From NCBI GenBank assembly GCA_012845835.1, contig JABAKD010000006.1, forward strand, positions 8,836,205 to 8,900,204: 64,000 nt of DNA, written 5' to 3'. The stretch's first letter is position 1; each line of letters opens with the position of its first letter. The stretch comes from Undaria pinnatifida (Eukaryota; Sar; Phaeophyceae; Laminariales; Alariaceae). Below are positions 22,961-35,483 of this stretch, in pieces. Position numbers and translations under genes: made by a program. Under the pieces are notes generated by a model. It was given only the letters and a program-made list of their open reading frames with translations, was not told the origin of the DNA and made no database searches.

Positions 22961-25000
22961 CAGTGTGGAGGGGGCGGGGGGCGCTGCGGCAGAAGCAGCT
23001 TTGTGGCTGTCATGCCCGCCGGTGAATATGAAAACGTCTCAGTAGTGTGGGTGTTGGGTTTTGCCTTGCTTTGCTCCCTCCCCCCTTGGCTATGAAGGGT
23101 CGCTGTCCCGCCCTTGGCAGTTGGTCGGAGTAAGGGTAGTAATAGTTTCCTTCAGCGTGTAAGATACCAGTCTGTTCGTAAACGTAAGGGATGGTAGATA
23201 GATCTGGACAGGTAGATAAATCTCTTATATGATGACTAGGCTGGTAAGCTTTTGTCGCGCACGATATCCTCCCCCCGCTATCAGCAAAAAGCGCGTCCTC
23301 CCACGTGTTGGGGCCAGCACTGCTTGGAATCCGCACGAGGTTGTTTTCCAGTGGTTAAATTGTCGAACCGAGAGATGCCCACATCTGAAATTACCGCAGT
23401 GGCTGCACCGGTAGATGGCGGCTTGCGCTAGTTTCATGGCGCGCTGGAGACGTCGTTGCGTCGGTGAGAGTCGGTTTGGTGGTGGTGGTTGTGGTCGTGC
23501 GGGCGTGGTCATGTAGTGTCAAGAGATGCTGAATTGAGTTGTGTATTTTTGAGAGTTTGAAAAAGTCGATTCCTCCGTCAGAGCACCCCCCCCTGGCCCC
23601 CTACAGATGAGATGAAAAGGAGACGACAATGCTCTACGATATATGCCTGCAGCAAAGTTCCTCCACGCAAAAGCAGGTTCGCTGTTCACAGGTTGTTGGG
23701 CATGTTCATTCTTAGACGGCTACGTACTGGCTACCATTCTGTCTGGGCACGCAAAGACGGGTTGGTGTTCGCACTGCTGTTGTCGAGGTCTAGTCGTGTT
23801 CCCGCTTTGGTGCGGTGCCCTTCGGTGCGGATACCCGTTTTAGTGCGGTAAGAATCGCTTGTCACCACCGTGCTTGTCGCACAAGTACTGTTAGTAGTGC
23901 TCGGCGCCACCCCGGGATAGGGCGAGGGTCCCTATATAGTGCGGAGTCCCACGTTAGTGCGGGTATTGTAGTCTGGCAAGAAGACACCGCACTCTGGAGG
24001 AACCACGAGCTGAGAAGATCAAATTGCTATCACTAAGAACGGAAATGCAATGACCATGTTGTCATCACAAAAATATCAACATGGTCCTTATATTTTCGGA
24101 CATGGGGTATTAGTTTTGTCTCGCCGGAAAGAGAGAAGTACGATCGCAGTGCCTTTTTTGTTTCTCGCTCCATCTCTGAGCTAGAGAGGCGAAAACAGTA
24201 GGGCATCGCCGTGCGCGATGCACATCGGTGTGCGGGGATTAATTTCTGTAGGAATAGCATGACGGCAAGATGGCGCCACGGAGTAGAAGTAGCTGGGAGC
24301 GGGCGGGCTCTGTAGTAATCTCATATACATGTCGTGTTTTTCCTTCTTTTTGACAGGTTCGTAGCAGGCCAATCGAGGTAGTTCGTGTGTGCACTCACTC
24401 GGGCGCAGTGCTTTTGTTTTCAGTGCGCGACGTGCGCACGTGTTTTGGCGACCACAAACAACGCCGTGAGCGATCGATGCCCCTCCCTTGACCTCCCCCC
24501 TGTCCTTTCAATATTTGTTGATACAACTACTATGTGCATACCGGGGTGCATTATGATTTTTATTTATCGGTACTACAGCAGGAGGGGGGTCCCCAAACAA
24601 CAGCGTCATGGTGACTGCTAGCAGCTCCGTTTTGCTTTCGTGCTGTACGCGGGCTCGCAAAAGCCAGAAGCCCTACGTGAGCTTCCAAGAGCCGAGCAGA
24701 GCCCTATAGAGCGTGATTTGCAGAGCGTGATTTGCGCATTTGGTTGGCTGGCTCCCTCCCTCTCCGTATACTCCCTGATTAATTATGACAAAATGACTTT
24801 TTTTACGTGTTTTTACTAGCGGGTCCCTCTCACGCATTTTTCTTTTTGGTTTGCTTTTTTGGTTTTGGCGATTTTTTTTTTGCATCCTTTTTATTTATGG
24901 TAATGTGTTTTGCTATTTCTTCATGCATTGGTTGGCATGTTGATTTGAGCATTGCTCTGGTGCGCTTTTTATGTAGTGCGTGCGGTGGGGTGCGGTGAGG
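22960..25000. other. Intergenic with short GTGCGG words
   Basis: TAGTGCGG and GGTGCGG-type words recur at 23800-23980. No coding frame with recognisable features was found on either strand. Confidence 0.35.
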
Positions 25001-25078
25001 TGTGGTTCGGTGGGGTGCCGTTGTCGTGGTGGGGTAGGGTGGGGTAGGGTGGGGTTAAGTGGGGTAGGGTGGGGTGGT
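24978..25078 (+). repeat. Degenerate GGGGT/GGTGC array
   Basis: GTGGGGTGCGGTGAGGTGTG passes into repeated GGGTAGGGTGG units up to 25078. It is G-rich and telomere-like in composition. Confidence 0.7.
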
Positions 25079-26034
25079 GTCAACTAGGTGGTGGGGGTTG
25101 CGTGTGCTTGTGTATTGTAGCTTTCTATTTTTGGTGGATGCGTGTTGGTGTTTGCTCGACTCTTTACGTTACCTTACGTTTAGTAGGTTACCTGCTCGGC
25201 GCGTGCACAATATCCCTGCGCGCGTGCATGGATTTTGTTCTATGTGTGGGTTCTACTCGTCTGTCTGCTCGCGTACATACGAGAGCACTCTAGGTAGTAC
25301 ACCAGAAGAAAGCCAGCCCAGAGTCGGGCCGGCTTGCAAAAACCCACAGCAAGCAGCCTCCAGCCATTGGGCCTCGAGGCGGCTACCAGTTTTTCCACTT
25401 TTATACGCCCCAAAGTCCGCGTTTTTTCAAGGTCATGATCTCCGTATCATACCATGCATACGTATGAACGTGAAACCTACCAATGTGCGTGTTCTTCGCA
25501 CCTCTGGGAACGTTTCCGATTTACGCATATACATACGTATACGTACGTACGCACATTTTTTTTGCGATAATCATGCCCGTCAGCTGGCGGGTGGACTTTT
25601 TGATTCAATGTTCTGAATAGTTTTGATAAGACTACAACTAACTGTAGTCTACATAGGTAGAAGCGACGAGTTGCTTGCAGTCAGTATTCATGTGCTTGTT
25701 GCGTGGTGTGTGTTGTTGCGTCTGGGTTTGTTTCGTTGTGGGCTGTGGGTACGTATAGATAGACCGCCGTAAAAAATGTGATGCCATGCGTGCCTACGTA
25801 GCCACCCGGCTCCCCTGCTTTTCCTTCCTCTGTTGTGTCCGTTTTTATGTTTTCTTTTTTTTTCTCATGTTGGTGGATGGCAAACATTGGTAAAGATTAT
25901 TTTTGCACCTATATTTTAAACAAGAGATTTTTTTTCTGTACTTGTACATCACATCAGGTCACTCTATTTTGCACTTTGATTGATTGATTGATGATACATG
26001 TACGTGGAAGTCGCCGTGGGGGGCTGGGTTGGTC

Positions 26035-26425
26035 GTGGCTTGCTGGTCGCGCGCAGGTGTAGTAGGTAGTAGCAGGCGTTTTGTCGGCACGCGAATTGTG
26101 TCAGATACGTGCACTCGGCAGGTTAGGCGTGGCTGCATGGCTGGAATGTGCGTACTGTTTAGCGCTTGTGGTATGACATGGTATGGTCTAAGATACTCGT
26201 ACAGGGATAATGGAGATCGGTCATGGCTTTTTTTGGCATCAACACACTGGTCGCGTGCAGCGTGCAGGTGTAGCAGGCGTTTTTTCGGCACGTTTATTGG
26301 GTCACCTACGCACACTTGGCAGGTTCGCGTGTGGCTGCATGGCTGGAATGTACGTACTCTTGAGCTTGCGGTATGATATCATGTGGTCGAAGATGCTATT
26401 AGTGGGAGACCGGAGGTCGGTCATC
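26035..26425 (+). repeat. Two-copy tandem repeat, about 201-bp period
   Basis: GGCTGCATGGCTGGAATG at 26131 recurs at 26332, and CAGGTGTAG...GCAGGCGTTTT recurs with the same spacing. Frames that span it show repeated peptides only because the DNA repeats. Confidence 0.75.
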
Positions 26426-26459
26426 TTGGGCGCGTCAAGGCTTTTTTCGGCATTCACGT

Positions 26460-26720
26460 ACTATTTATAGGTTTAGTCTGGGGCGGCGATCAGTCAACGC
26501 GGTCTTCTAGCATCTTTGCCTAGTCTTAGTCTAGCGCGGCGGTCAGTCAAGAAGGTCAACCCGCGGTCTCCTAGCATATTTGACTACCTGGTAGTTGTGG
26601 TGGCGTCAGACAAGCGTCAAACTGCGGTCTCCTCGCGTCAAAACCTCTACGGCCTTAGGACATGACCTATATGTAGTCTGGGGGAGCGGTCAGACCCGTC
26701 AAGGGACCAAACCACGGTTT
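26460..26720 (+). repeat. Irregular GCGGTCAGTCAA / GCGGTCTCCT repeat
   Basis: GGCGGCGATCAGTCAACGCG, GCGGCGGTCAGTCAAG and GGAGCGGTCAGACCCGTCAA recur, each followed by a GCGGTCT or CACGGTTT word, with a period of about 60-80 bp. Confidence 0.5.
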
Positions 26721-26859
26721 TTCGGTCTATTATTATTTCCTGGTAGCATCGTACAGTAGTGATTGGGCACTCCGATTTAAGAGCGCCCAAGACGCGAGCT
26801 TTCCAGCGATGAAATTGGCAAGTCCTACGATACCAAAAGCCATATTTTTCCAACTTTAG

Positions 26860-28390
26860 AAACGTGGAAACGATCGATGTGCGCGCAGCTTGCCACGGGG
26901 TGCTCTTAAATCGGGTTACCCACTCACTGTGTTCGGCTCTGATTGCTCGGGCCTTGGATTATTGTCAGTGCGTGTCTTGTGTGCACCTCGAATGCCCCTG
27001 TGCGCATGCATGCACGTTGGGTTCGTGTGTACCATGTATACGTCTGGTATCCAATACCTGGTATTTGTATCGCTTTACACGTGCGCCAGGTACTGCATTA
27101 GACTATAGAAAGTTGAAACAAAACCTTATGTATAGTCTAGGCTTGTGCCGACACCTTAGGTGGTGCGTTTCTCCTCTAAAACTGCCTTGTGCTCGGGAAG
27201 GGAGCGGCATAGATTTTGAAGCCGTGTGCTGCCGGCCACTATTTCCTCTTATCCAAGCGATATTTTTCATGTTTTCTGGGGCTGGTACGCTCCGAACGCG
27301 ATTTGGGTTGGTGGCGGCACTTACTTGGGGGGAAAAAACGGCACTGTTTTTGTACCCCGTACATAGATATGATTTCACGGCATGCTTGTTATCTGGGCGA
27401 CGAACGATCAACAAAAAAAACAACCTGAATGCGTTTGTTTGTTTTTGGTGTTGAATTAGCTATACCCATGCGTTATTAAATTAGCTTCATGTGGTGTGCT
27501 CGAACTCGGGGGCGCCTACGCCTACCTAGTTGGCACGTAAAATACCCCCCCCCCCGTCAAACTGGGAGAACACTGGGTATAATATTTTTGAGGAAAGGGA
27601 CGCCTGCGGTAGGAACTACGGTGGGGGCCGGGGGGGGGGGGGGTTCCATTCAGGAAGAAGTCGTAGGAGGTTGTTCGTGTCGTCTAGCCGTGAACGGATG
27701 GACTGGTTGCTGTCAACGCCGCTGTTGGTGTCAGCGCGCGCGTTTGTCTCTCCATGGTGGCTGCGCACTCTCAAGTTGTGGGAAAGGCAATGAGCAGCCG
27801 CTTTTGGGGGTGTGGGGGGAAGACGCACGAGGGGGAGGGGGGGGGGGGGGGGGGCAAGGGGGCGGGGCTTCTAGGGCGCGCATGCACCGCCCCACCCTTA
27901 GCCTAGACGGCATGGGGATGTTGGATGTGCGCAATGACCCTCATCTGCGTGAGATTGGGGGGGGGGCGAGAGTGGTGGAAAGGGGTCGATTTGATCCGAT
28001 CAGGGGGGCTTGATTTTGTCTCGAAGCACTGGTGGGATGTTTCAAAGAATCGCGGATATTATCGATGCTCCAATCAAGCAAGATATAATGAATGTTCGGT
28101 CATTATCTGGGACTTATATGCGGCCGGGGGCACTATCAATGTGGCCATGTCTTGTTGAGTGGAACAACTCAGTATCATAGGTGTCCATTAACTGAGTTTG
28201 TCTTTTTGTTTTTTCACCTGTTTTTGTTGACTCTTGTTCACATGTTGATGTAAGGTATGCTGGCTCCATGCATTGGTCCAACATCGCTCAATAGTTAATC
28301 TAATTTTTAATTGCATGCTGGCTCCATGTTTCGGTCTAACGCCGCTCAATAGCGAATAAGTTTTAGTCGCTCGACTAGAACCTGTTGTAG
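26860..28390. other. Unassigned; open frame at 26864-27454, G-rich block at 27.6-27.98 kb
   Basis: The 196-codon plus frame is one of the longest in the window, but it has no recognisable domain and is overlapped by a 106-codon minus frame. From 27630 to 27970 there are several poly(G) tracts, so the frames there are low complexity. Confidence 0.25.
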
Positions 28391-28396
28391 GATTTA

Positions 28397-28650
28397 GAGC
28401 CATCCCACCGTAGGCGTGCACCAGAACGTCTCTGAGCTACTCACATGAGGAACTCAATATCTCACTCGAAAAATAACTTCGAAGGCATTCGTTCGCACAA
28501 CTCGACCGAGCTTCTATGCCTTAGTCCTAAAACAAATTATGCTCGTGAAATTTCTTCATTAACCGGCAGTTCCTCACATTGTGAGGAACTCAATCGTCTA
28601 GGGACTTCTTGGCGCAATCATACCACTGCAACCCCTACCGTGGGATGAGT
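28397..28650. mobile_element. CATCCCACGGTA MITE, copy 2
   Basis: The left terminus is GAGCCATCCCACCGTAGG and the right terminus is CCTACCGTGGGATGA; the two are inverted repeats. The interior shares CACATGAGGAACTCAATATC, CTTCGAAGGCATTCGTTCG and GGCGCAATCATAC with the 37349 copy. It is about 254 bp with no coding capacity. Confidence 0.8.
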
Positions 28651-28794
28651 CGATACTATTAATATCTTCATCTGAATACCGTGAGCCTGTACCAGATACT
28701 TCTGATATCTAATGCCATTTAGATCGCGTTTGTTTTCGTGCGCACTGACTGACTGCATGCAACAGCTCCGAGCAAGTTGTCTCAACACGGACGG

Positions 28795-29440
28795 GGATGT
28801 ACCTATGAGATACCCCGTGAAGAGGATGCGCTCAGTATGTCCCCCGACGGGGGTGTATACCCATGAAGCCCCTTGACAGGGATGTAACCGGGATTTCCCC
28901 TGACGGGGATGTACCCAGGATTTCCCCTGGCGGAGATGCACTCAGGATATCCCCCAAAAAGGATGGTACCCGGGATATCCTCTGACGGGGATGTACCCAG
29001 GAGGCCCCCCGGTGGGGACATACCAAGGATGTCCCCTGGCGGGGATGTGCCTAGCGTGTCGCCTGGCGGAGATGCGTCCAGGATGTCCCCTGACAGGGGT
29101 ATCCTAACGATGTCCCGTGACGAAATTGTCGTAGTCAGGACATGCCCTGGCGGGGATGTATCCAGCATGTCCCCTGGCGGGGATGATGTCCCTCGACGAG
29201 GATATACCAAGGGTGTTCCCTGCCGACGATGCACCATGGTGACCTCCTGACGGGGTCGTGGCGAGGCTATCTCGTGGCGGGGATGTGCCCAGAATGTCCC
29301 TTGGTTGTGATGTACTCGGGATGCACCTGGCGGTGATGTACTCGGGATGCACCCTGACGGGGAGAATGTACCCAGGATTCCCCCAAACAGGGATGCGCCA
29401 AGGATGCCAACACATGGCGGGGATGGGTCCAGGATGTTCT
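28795..29440 (+). repeat. 27-bp minisatellite with CCCCTGACGGGG hairpin core
   Basis: About two dozen units of a 27-bp motif containing CCCCTG(A/G)CGGGGATGTACC and CCAGGATGT. The CCCC...GGGG core in each unit is self-complementary. The 221-codon minus-strand frame (28803-29468), rich in SPPGDILGTS-like peptides, simply translates the array. Confidence 0.9.
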
Positions 29441-29449
29441 CTTCCGAAC

Positions 29450-30380
29450 ACAACTTGTGTAGCTCCACTTAGCGTCTAGTCTTCATCCAACTCAATACCA
29501 TGTGAAACGACAAGAAGGGTAGAATAAGTAGTGATCGGGTTGTAAGTAACATTGAAAAGTTGAGTCTACACTCGTAGATACAGGTAGTAGATAGCCCTAA
29601 TCTATAGTTCTATTAGTAGTATCTCACTGCAAAACTGATCACTGCACAACTTGCCTCGCTCTATATTGTATTTTCCCGCTTGTGTGTTGTCTTCAAGATG
29701 AGTTGTAGGCCATATTCGTCCGTCCTCGGCAGGAAGAAATAACGGGATCGCTGTTTGGGGTTGTGACGGTTGGACCTTGATGCTAAAAAGCCGAAGCAAA
29801 CACCTGGGCACATTCAGTGGCAGCCAGCAGCAGTCGTTTGATTGTTCTGCAGTTCCTAGAGACAAGCAAGCACGGGCAGTTAGTTGTCGACTGGCGTCGT
29901 ATCGCGATGCAACAGCAGCCAATAAGCGTATCCTTGGACCGTGGATGCATGAAGAGGTCTATTTGGCGCCGTGTTGCCGTATGGTCTGTCCGTGTTCATC
30001 TGCGTCCCGTTCAAAGGATGCCCGATCGCAAGCCAGTGAGGGGATTTACGGAAAATTCCGTTGGGATGCCTAGCTAATTCAGTTTATAAGCAATAAAGTC
30101 ATTATAGCCTCGTACAAGCACTTGACAGGACAACCGCGTACGAGATGTAAGATTCATTAAGGTGAGTGACCTCGGAAGTAGTAATTAATCATCTGAAATT
30201 AATGAGATTGAAGTGGTGGCCCAGCCTGGATGTATCGCTTGGGAAAGGGTGTTCTCATGTTGTCATACGAAGGACACCAGGTATACGATAGTTCCCTTGT
30301 TTGTGTCGTTATTTTACGTTATTTGTCCTCTAGTGGAAGTAGACGGATCAATCAACGGAAAAAAAAAAAATCCGCTTCCA
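29450..30380. other. Intergenic, nothing recognised
   Basis: The frames at 29777-30077 overlap in two registers and have no recognisable motif. Confidence 0.35.
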
Positions 30381-30384
30381 GGAA

Positions 30385-31300
30385 AGGTTCCACTGCTTCC
30401 GTGGAAGCTTCCCATGTTTCCATGGATGCTTCCATGGAAGTAGTGGAAGGTTCCATGAACCTAGTGGAAGTTTCCACGGAAGAAAGTAATGGAAGCAGTG
30501 ATCATCGTAATACTTTTATATACGGAAGCTTCCATTGCTTCCACAAAGCAGCTTCCATGGGAGCTTCCATCGCCTTGCATGGAAGGTTCCGCGAAAGTGG
30601 TAGAAGCTTCCAGGTATCTTCCACAGAAATTTCCATGGAAAAAACCCGCTATTCCCATGGACGCAGCAGCCTTCATCGAATATTTTATTGTCTTCTAATG
30701 AAAGTGTAAGGTTTCCATGTACTTTCCTTCGGATTACATGGATCTAGCGGAAGGACCCACGGAATCGTTCCCCCCCTGCGGGAATGGAAGCTTGAGGGAG
30801 GTGCTTGTAGCGTTCGTGGAAGCACCGGAAGTAGTGAATCTTTATCTCTATATGTTAGCTGTGATGAAATCGAGAGCTAGGGTTAGGGTCAACGGGAATG
30901 GAAAATTCCACGGGAGACATGAAAGCTTCCGCGGAAGCAGTAGTTCGACCTTCCATGGACGTACATGGAAAATATTTAACCTTCCATGGAAACTTGTATG
31001 GAAGTACAATCAAGCAGCAAAAGTTGCTTCCATGAGATTTTCCACTACTTCCTTCCGTCGAAGCTTCTACAACTTCCATGGAAGCTTCCATCACTTCTAT
31101 GACAGCTGCCACGGAAAGGCCCACTCTGAAAGCTTCCGCGAAAGTCATGGAAACGCCCACTACTTCCGCGGAAGCATTCTCTACCCTCCATGGAAGCTTT
31201 CACACATTCCATGCAAGTTCCTGTGATGTTTCCATCCTTTTCATGAATGCTTGCACTACGTTCGTGCTGGCTTGGCAGTGTCGAAGCTTGCACCCACTTC
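30385..31300. repeat. Block of dispersed TTCCATGGAAGC palindromes
   Basis: Dozens of TTCCATGGAA, GCTTCCATGG, CTTCCGCGGAAGC and related words occur in both orientations without a fixed period. Many are perfect short palindromes (TTCCATGGAA, TTCCGCGGAA). Frames on both strands are open here because of the composition. The edges are fairly sharp. Confidence 0.8.
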
Positions 31301-31690
31301 CGCGAAAAAACAAATATTGTTTAAGACCCCTCTTCGAGAGACAAGCTTTATAGTCACACACTAGAAGCCAGAGAGATACGCATCGCAAAGACAGCAAAGG
31401 CACTTGACTTTACAGTGCCAACCGCAATAAATAAGCAAGCCAGCACACCAGGCATTTTGCAAGGAAGAAAGGAAAAACGAAGGAACAAAAAAAATCGAAA
31501 AAGGACATAATAAAGAGAGAGAGGATCGCAGGGCAAAAAATGTGTGGATTCGATTCATTGGCGCTATGCACCTGTTCGTCAATAAATGTCCCTGGTGTGC
31601 TGGAGCGCCTCGCGTGCTGACACACGGAATTAATTGCCGTGTGTCTCCGTTATTGGCCAGTACAGCAGGGAGAATACACACACCACGATA
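31300..31690. other. Intergenic, nothing recognised
   Basis: Frames on the minus strand overlap in three registers with T-rich composition. No supported gene. Confidence 0.35.
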
Positions 31691-31950
31691 CGAGTACGGT
31701 GGTGGAGATGCGCCCTCTTACTTTGAGGCTTTTCACTTCATGAGGAGATTTATACTTCACTCAAAAGCTGATCGGGAGAAAAACGAAACGTGCGACCCGA
31801 TGAAAAATCCCATGGCCTATGCACACATAGAGGTATACAGCGAAGTATGCTAAAAGAGCGTACTGAATTTCAGGCGAATCTGGGTTAAGGAGCCCGATCA
31901 TCCCGAAAGAAGTTCAGCCAAAATGTTATTCGTCTATCGCAGTACGCGTC
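31690..31950 (-). mobile_element. GCGTGCTACGATAGAGGT family, copy
   Basis: It shares GATGAAAAATCCCATGGCC, a GGTTAAGGAGCCCGATCAT stretch and the terminus CTATCGCAGTACGCGTC with the copies at 38.4-39.5 kb. The left end is unclear. Confidence 0.55.
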
Positions 31951-32012
31951 AGAACTCCGAGTCGTCAAGGAGTAGGCGTTTTCGGCAACTCCTTTGGCGG
32001 CTTCTGACGGAA

Positions 32013-32195
32013 ACGGCGTACGCTACGACGATAGAGGCACCACAGCGATAAAGGTATCACGCCCCAAGTCTTCTGGGTCTACTCAATTGAGGAGCTCTAC
32101 GTCTCGTACACCCGCCGATTTTGAGAACAGTGAAAGCGCGCGCCGATTGATAGCCCAACATCTCAGGTGTGGAACGTGAAAACACAAGACTTCTT
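32013..32195 (+). mobile_element. GCGTGCTACGATAGAGGT family, probable decayed copy
   Basis: It begins GTACGCTACGACGATAGAGG, a family left end, and includes TCAATTGAGGAGCTC. The internal part is too diverged to follow to a clear right end. The following 137-bp tandem repeat carries CTATCGTCGTAGC, which may be that right end. Confidence 0.35.
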
Positions 32196-32468
32196 CCAGC
32201 ACCGTAGCTTTTTGATCAGCGAGTGTTGGGTAGTGGTGTAGTTGGTGTAGTTCATTGGTTTCTTTATAGTGGAGGAGCCAAGTCAGCCGAAAATATTTCG
32301 GTGAAAACCGCAACCTCGCTATCGTCGTAGCTCCAGCACCGTAGCTTTTTGATCAGCGAGTGTTGGGTAGTGGTGTAGTTGGTGTAGTTCATTGGTTTCT
32401 TTATAGTGGAGGAGCCAAGTCAGCCGAAAATATTTCGGTGAAAACCGCAACCTCGCTATCGTCGTAGC
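32195..32468 (+). repeat. Perfect 137-bp tandem duplication
   Basis: Two head-to-tail copies (32195-32331 and 32332-32468) begin TCCAGCACCGTAGC and end CTATCGTCGTAGC. I saw no differences between them. No gene is included. Confidence 0.9.
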
Positions 32469-32539
32469 TCGTGTCAAGCGACACATGATACGGTAGATGG
32501 GTGTGCGCCATTCATTGTTGGTTTTCGGAGGCCCATAAC

Positions 32540-32765
32540 CTATTGAGGCACTCTATACCCCAAACACTATAAGTAGCTGATTTGGTGAAAACGAAAAGTG
32601 AAGCCAGATTACCAAAACCCGTGGCCTAGGTATGTAACAAATCGTATCACAAACATTTTAATAAAATTCGGACGAGTTAAATTCAACGGCATCATCGGTA
32701 AGAAAATGTTTTTTCGGCACAAACCTCTACCACTTCATTGTAGCACGTATCAAACGTTGTCCGGA
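32540..32765 (-). mobile_element. GCGTGCTACGATAGAGGT family, decayed copy
   Basis: ACCAAAACCCGTGGCCTAGG and TCATTGTAGCACGTATC match the family's CCATGGCCTAGG interior and TCGTAGCACGCG terminus. Confidence 0.45.
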
Positions 32766-32769
32766 AAAA

Positions 32770-35060
32770 AAGGTGGCTTAAATGCGGCACCGGCCAGACG
32801 AGGAACCCAAGGCCACTGACTATTCGAACTTCAGTTCAAGGACATCTGTGAGACACATGTTGTTGGTGGCGACAAAGAAGTCGGTGTAGAAGACGCGGGT
32901 CACATGGATCTGGGTGCGTTGATTAATCCAAGGTTGTACACGGGGCATGGACTGCAAAACCGCCCACTCTTTTTGCTGTATGCCACGACTAAACGCTACT
33001 ACCAGCAGCAGCAGACGCAGCAGCAGATGCAGCAGGGGCAGCGGCAAAGTTGAGCTCCTTGCACAACACCCATCTCTACATCGGCGGTGGCTCTAGGCCC
33101 CATGCAGCACCAGACTCCCAGCAGCCCTCCAACGCCCGATATGCCACCGCCACTGAAGCAGAAGCATCAGCAGCAGCATCCAAGGTGCTGATCCTTGTGC
33201 CGTACCTGGTACATGTCTCTGCAGCGATGCCGGCCGCAGATCCCCCATAATAGCAAAGTCATTGTAGCCCTCCAAGGTCCGGGGTGCAACACTCTGGTGC
33301 AGCACATGCAATGCGGCGAATCTGACGCCCGTGGGCTAGCAGCATCGTAAAATCATCTCAGGGCCGCGGCATTGTGGCACCACGCCGGCGGAAAGTCGGT
33401 ATCGTGCTACTCCGGCGTTGGCATTGATTTAAGGTTCGGAGGTGCGTGGATAAGCGCTCAACTCAGAGCCAGCAATGATGTAGCCTCCGGGTACGGTGAT
33501 CACTCGCGTGACACGCACTCTTTTAGAGAGACGACGCAATTGCATTTGCGGTATCTGAGAGAAGCGAGACAAGAGAGATGGTTGTGTGCCATGATGTGTG
33601 CCTTCCACGGCAGCACCACCCGCGTCCGCTTTAGCGATAGCATTATTCATATACATCTACGAAACCGAGGGATAAAACCAGAATGTCCCCCGACGACTGC
33701 AGTGTGCCACACACACCTGTAATACACATGTCCAGCTACATCGGGGATGTAGATTGTACCTTATCTCTGCTGAACCCATGGCACAGGCAGAATAATTTCC
33801 ACTAAAGTTCAGCATCCACACATCGAAATGTATTTTGGTGGGTACTTATTTTCACAAGACATAAAATATATCGCCGGGAAGCTCTCTTTCAGGCGGATCG
33901 AACCATCGTGTGGCAGATAATTTATTTTCGTCGTTGGGCTTGTGTTATCGGATTCCTCGGTAGAAATCGGTCAAGGTTTTGGGGGGCGATGTATGAGTCA
34001 TGAGTATTTTCTAACACCGTACGGTACTTTAGCGTATCTCGTCAAGGCACAACTTTCTGTTCAAGAACAATTTTTTCCCTGTTTTCTTGAAGCGAGATAT
34101 GGGCGAAAAGCCGCTGTAATTTCCCCTGCACCGTATGGGTGCAGCTACTTGTAATCCTCGAACTGCAGCACGAGGTGCAAGCCACACAATTACGGCTCGC
34201 GTTTACACGCTCACGGCGTCCGCGTAGGGTTTGGTCCCAAGCTAACCAGAAGCCTAAGCCCGCACCAATCCCAAAAACCTATAGGGTGTGGGGTCAGGGT
34301 GTGGGGTAGAATAAGGGTTGGCCAATCAAACTGGACTTGTGGTATATTGGAGTTGGTCCGACAACGCCTTCCCCCCAATCACTAAAAACCATGATAATAG
34401 CGTATGGCTTGCAATTTTTTGTTGGAGCTCTAGGATTGCATAGAAATTTCGTCATTACCCATCCTTGGTGGCGAAACCCATCGTCGAGAACTATGCCCTA
34501 TGCTGAGGACGCGAGGTCGAGCTGAAATTGATAACGATATCGTCGTATTAAGGAGAAGGTTATTGGAGGTCGGGAACCGAACCAAGAACAATCTGGCTTT
34601 TTTGGCGAGGGAGAATTTCGTAGGGGCATTTTGGTTCATAACGCTGTGTTAAAGAATTGGCATTGATTGCATCAGCTTGACAGTTTTGGTTGACCGCGTC
34701 AGTGTCTATACCAAGTAAGTGGACACAGCGCGGGACGGTGCTAGCTGGCAGACTAGCAGAACACGCGAGCATACAATGAAAGACATTCCTTTCTTACATA
34801 TACTCGTGTACTCTGTCTCAAAACTTGCGAACACGCGCAGTCACTTATGTCTCTCCGGGGAAGACAAGCACAAACAACACAGCGGGTAGGTCCCCTAGGC
34901 GTGCTGAACACCGTCGAGTCAGTACCACGCACGGTCTTGTGTGCAAACAACACACCTCAAAATGCAACACTTTGTCTAACATTATTAGTAAATCGAAGCC
35001 AGAAATACAAAAGTGGACCTAATTGCCGGCATTTTTTATGATATAGTCTATATACGCCAT
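32770..35060. other. Unassigned sequence with CAG runs at 33.0 kb
   Basis: CAGCAGCAG words near 33003-33035 give leucine-rich frames on the minus strand (32820-33047). The plus frame 33372-33722 has no recognised domain. I could not confirm a gene. Confidence 0.3.
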
Positions 35061-35064
35061 TCGA

Positions 35065-35155
35065 TAGTTCTTTGGTTTCGTTCTTGATGATGACGTAATT
35101 CGTTTCGTTCTTGGTGATGACGTAAATCGTTTCGTTCTTGGTGATAACGTAACAA
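35065..35155 (-). repeat. Three tandem 27/28-bp units
   Basis: TTTCGTTCTTG(A/G)TGATGACGTAA is repeated three times with small changes. The GATGACGTAA core looks like a bZIP/CRE-type site, but no promoter context was established. Confidence 0.7.
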
Positions 35156-35483
35156 CTCACTCATACCGCCTTCCTCGAACATGTAAATTAATATTATGTA
35201 AAAAAAAACACGCCGGAACCACTGTCCGAGTGCACATATGTCATAGCATAGATTATAGTTTTGCTTATCACATGGACACATCTATTTGCAGCAATAATAA
35301 ATACTCAAAACTTGTTGAGGTGAGATGTCACGCGGGACGCTGCAATGTGCACTCGCGGGAGTACCGGCACATACCGCACTGCTGTTGCCCCCCGAAATCT
35401 TCCACACACAGTGGAGCTACAGTATGTTCCTGCTGCGTTTTGCCTCCATTTCACAGACAGAGTGAGTAGAATTTGGCGTTTAC

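Noticed and set aside
26864-27454. 196-codon plus frame as a gene
   Set aside because: No recognisable domain, an overlapping minus frame and no splice or start context. It is left as unassigned.
28795-29440. CRISPR array
   Set aside because: Units are contiguous imperfect repeats without unique spacers, in a eukaryotic context.
28803-29468. 221-codon minus-strand SPPGDILGTS repeat protein
   Set aside because: It follows exactly from a 27-bp array, a multiple of three. There is no signal sequence, splice context or codon bias to support translation.
32820-33047. Minus-strand frame with Leu-rich start as a secreted protein
   Set aside because: The Leu run comes from CAG repeats; the remainder shows no family features.
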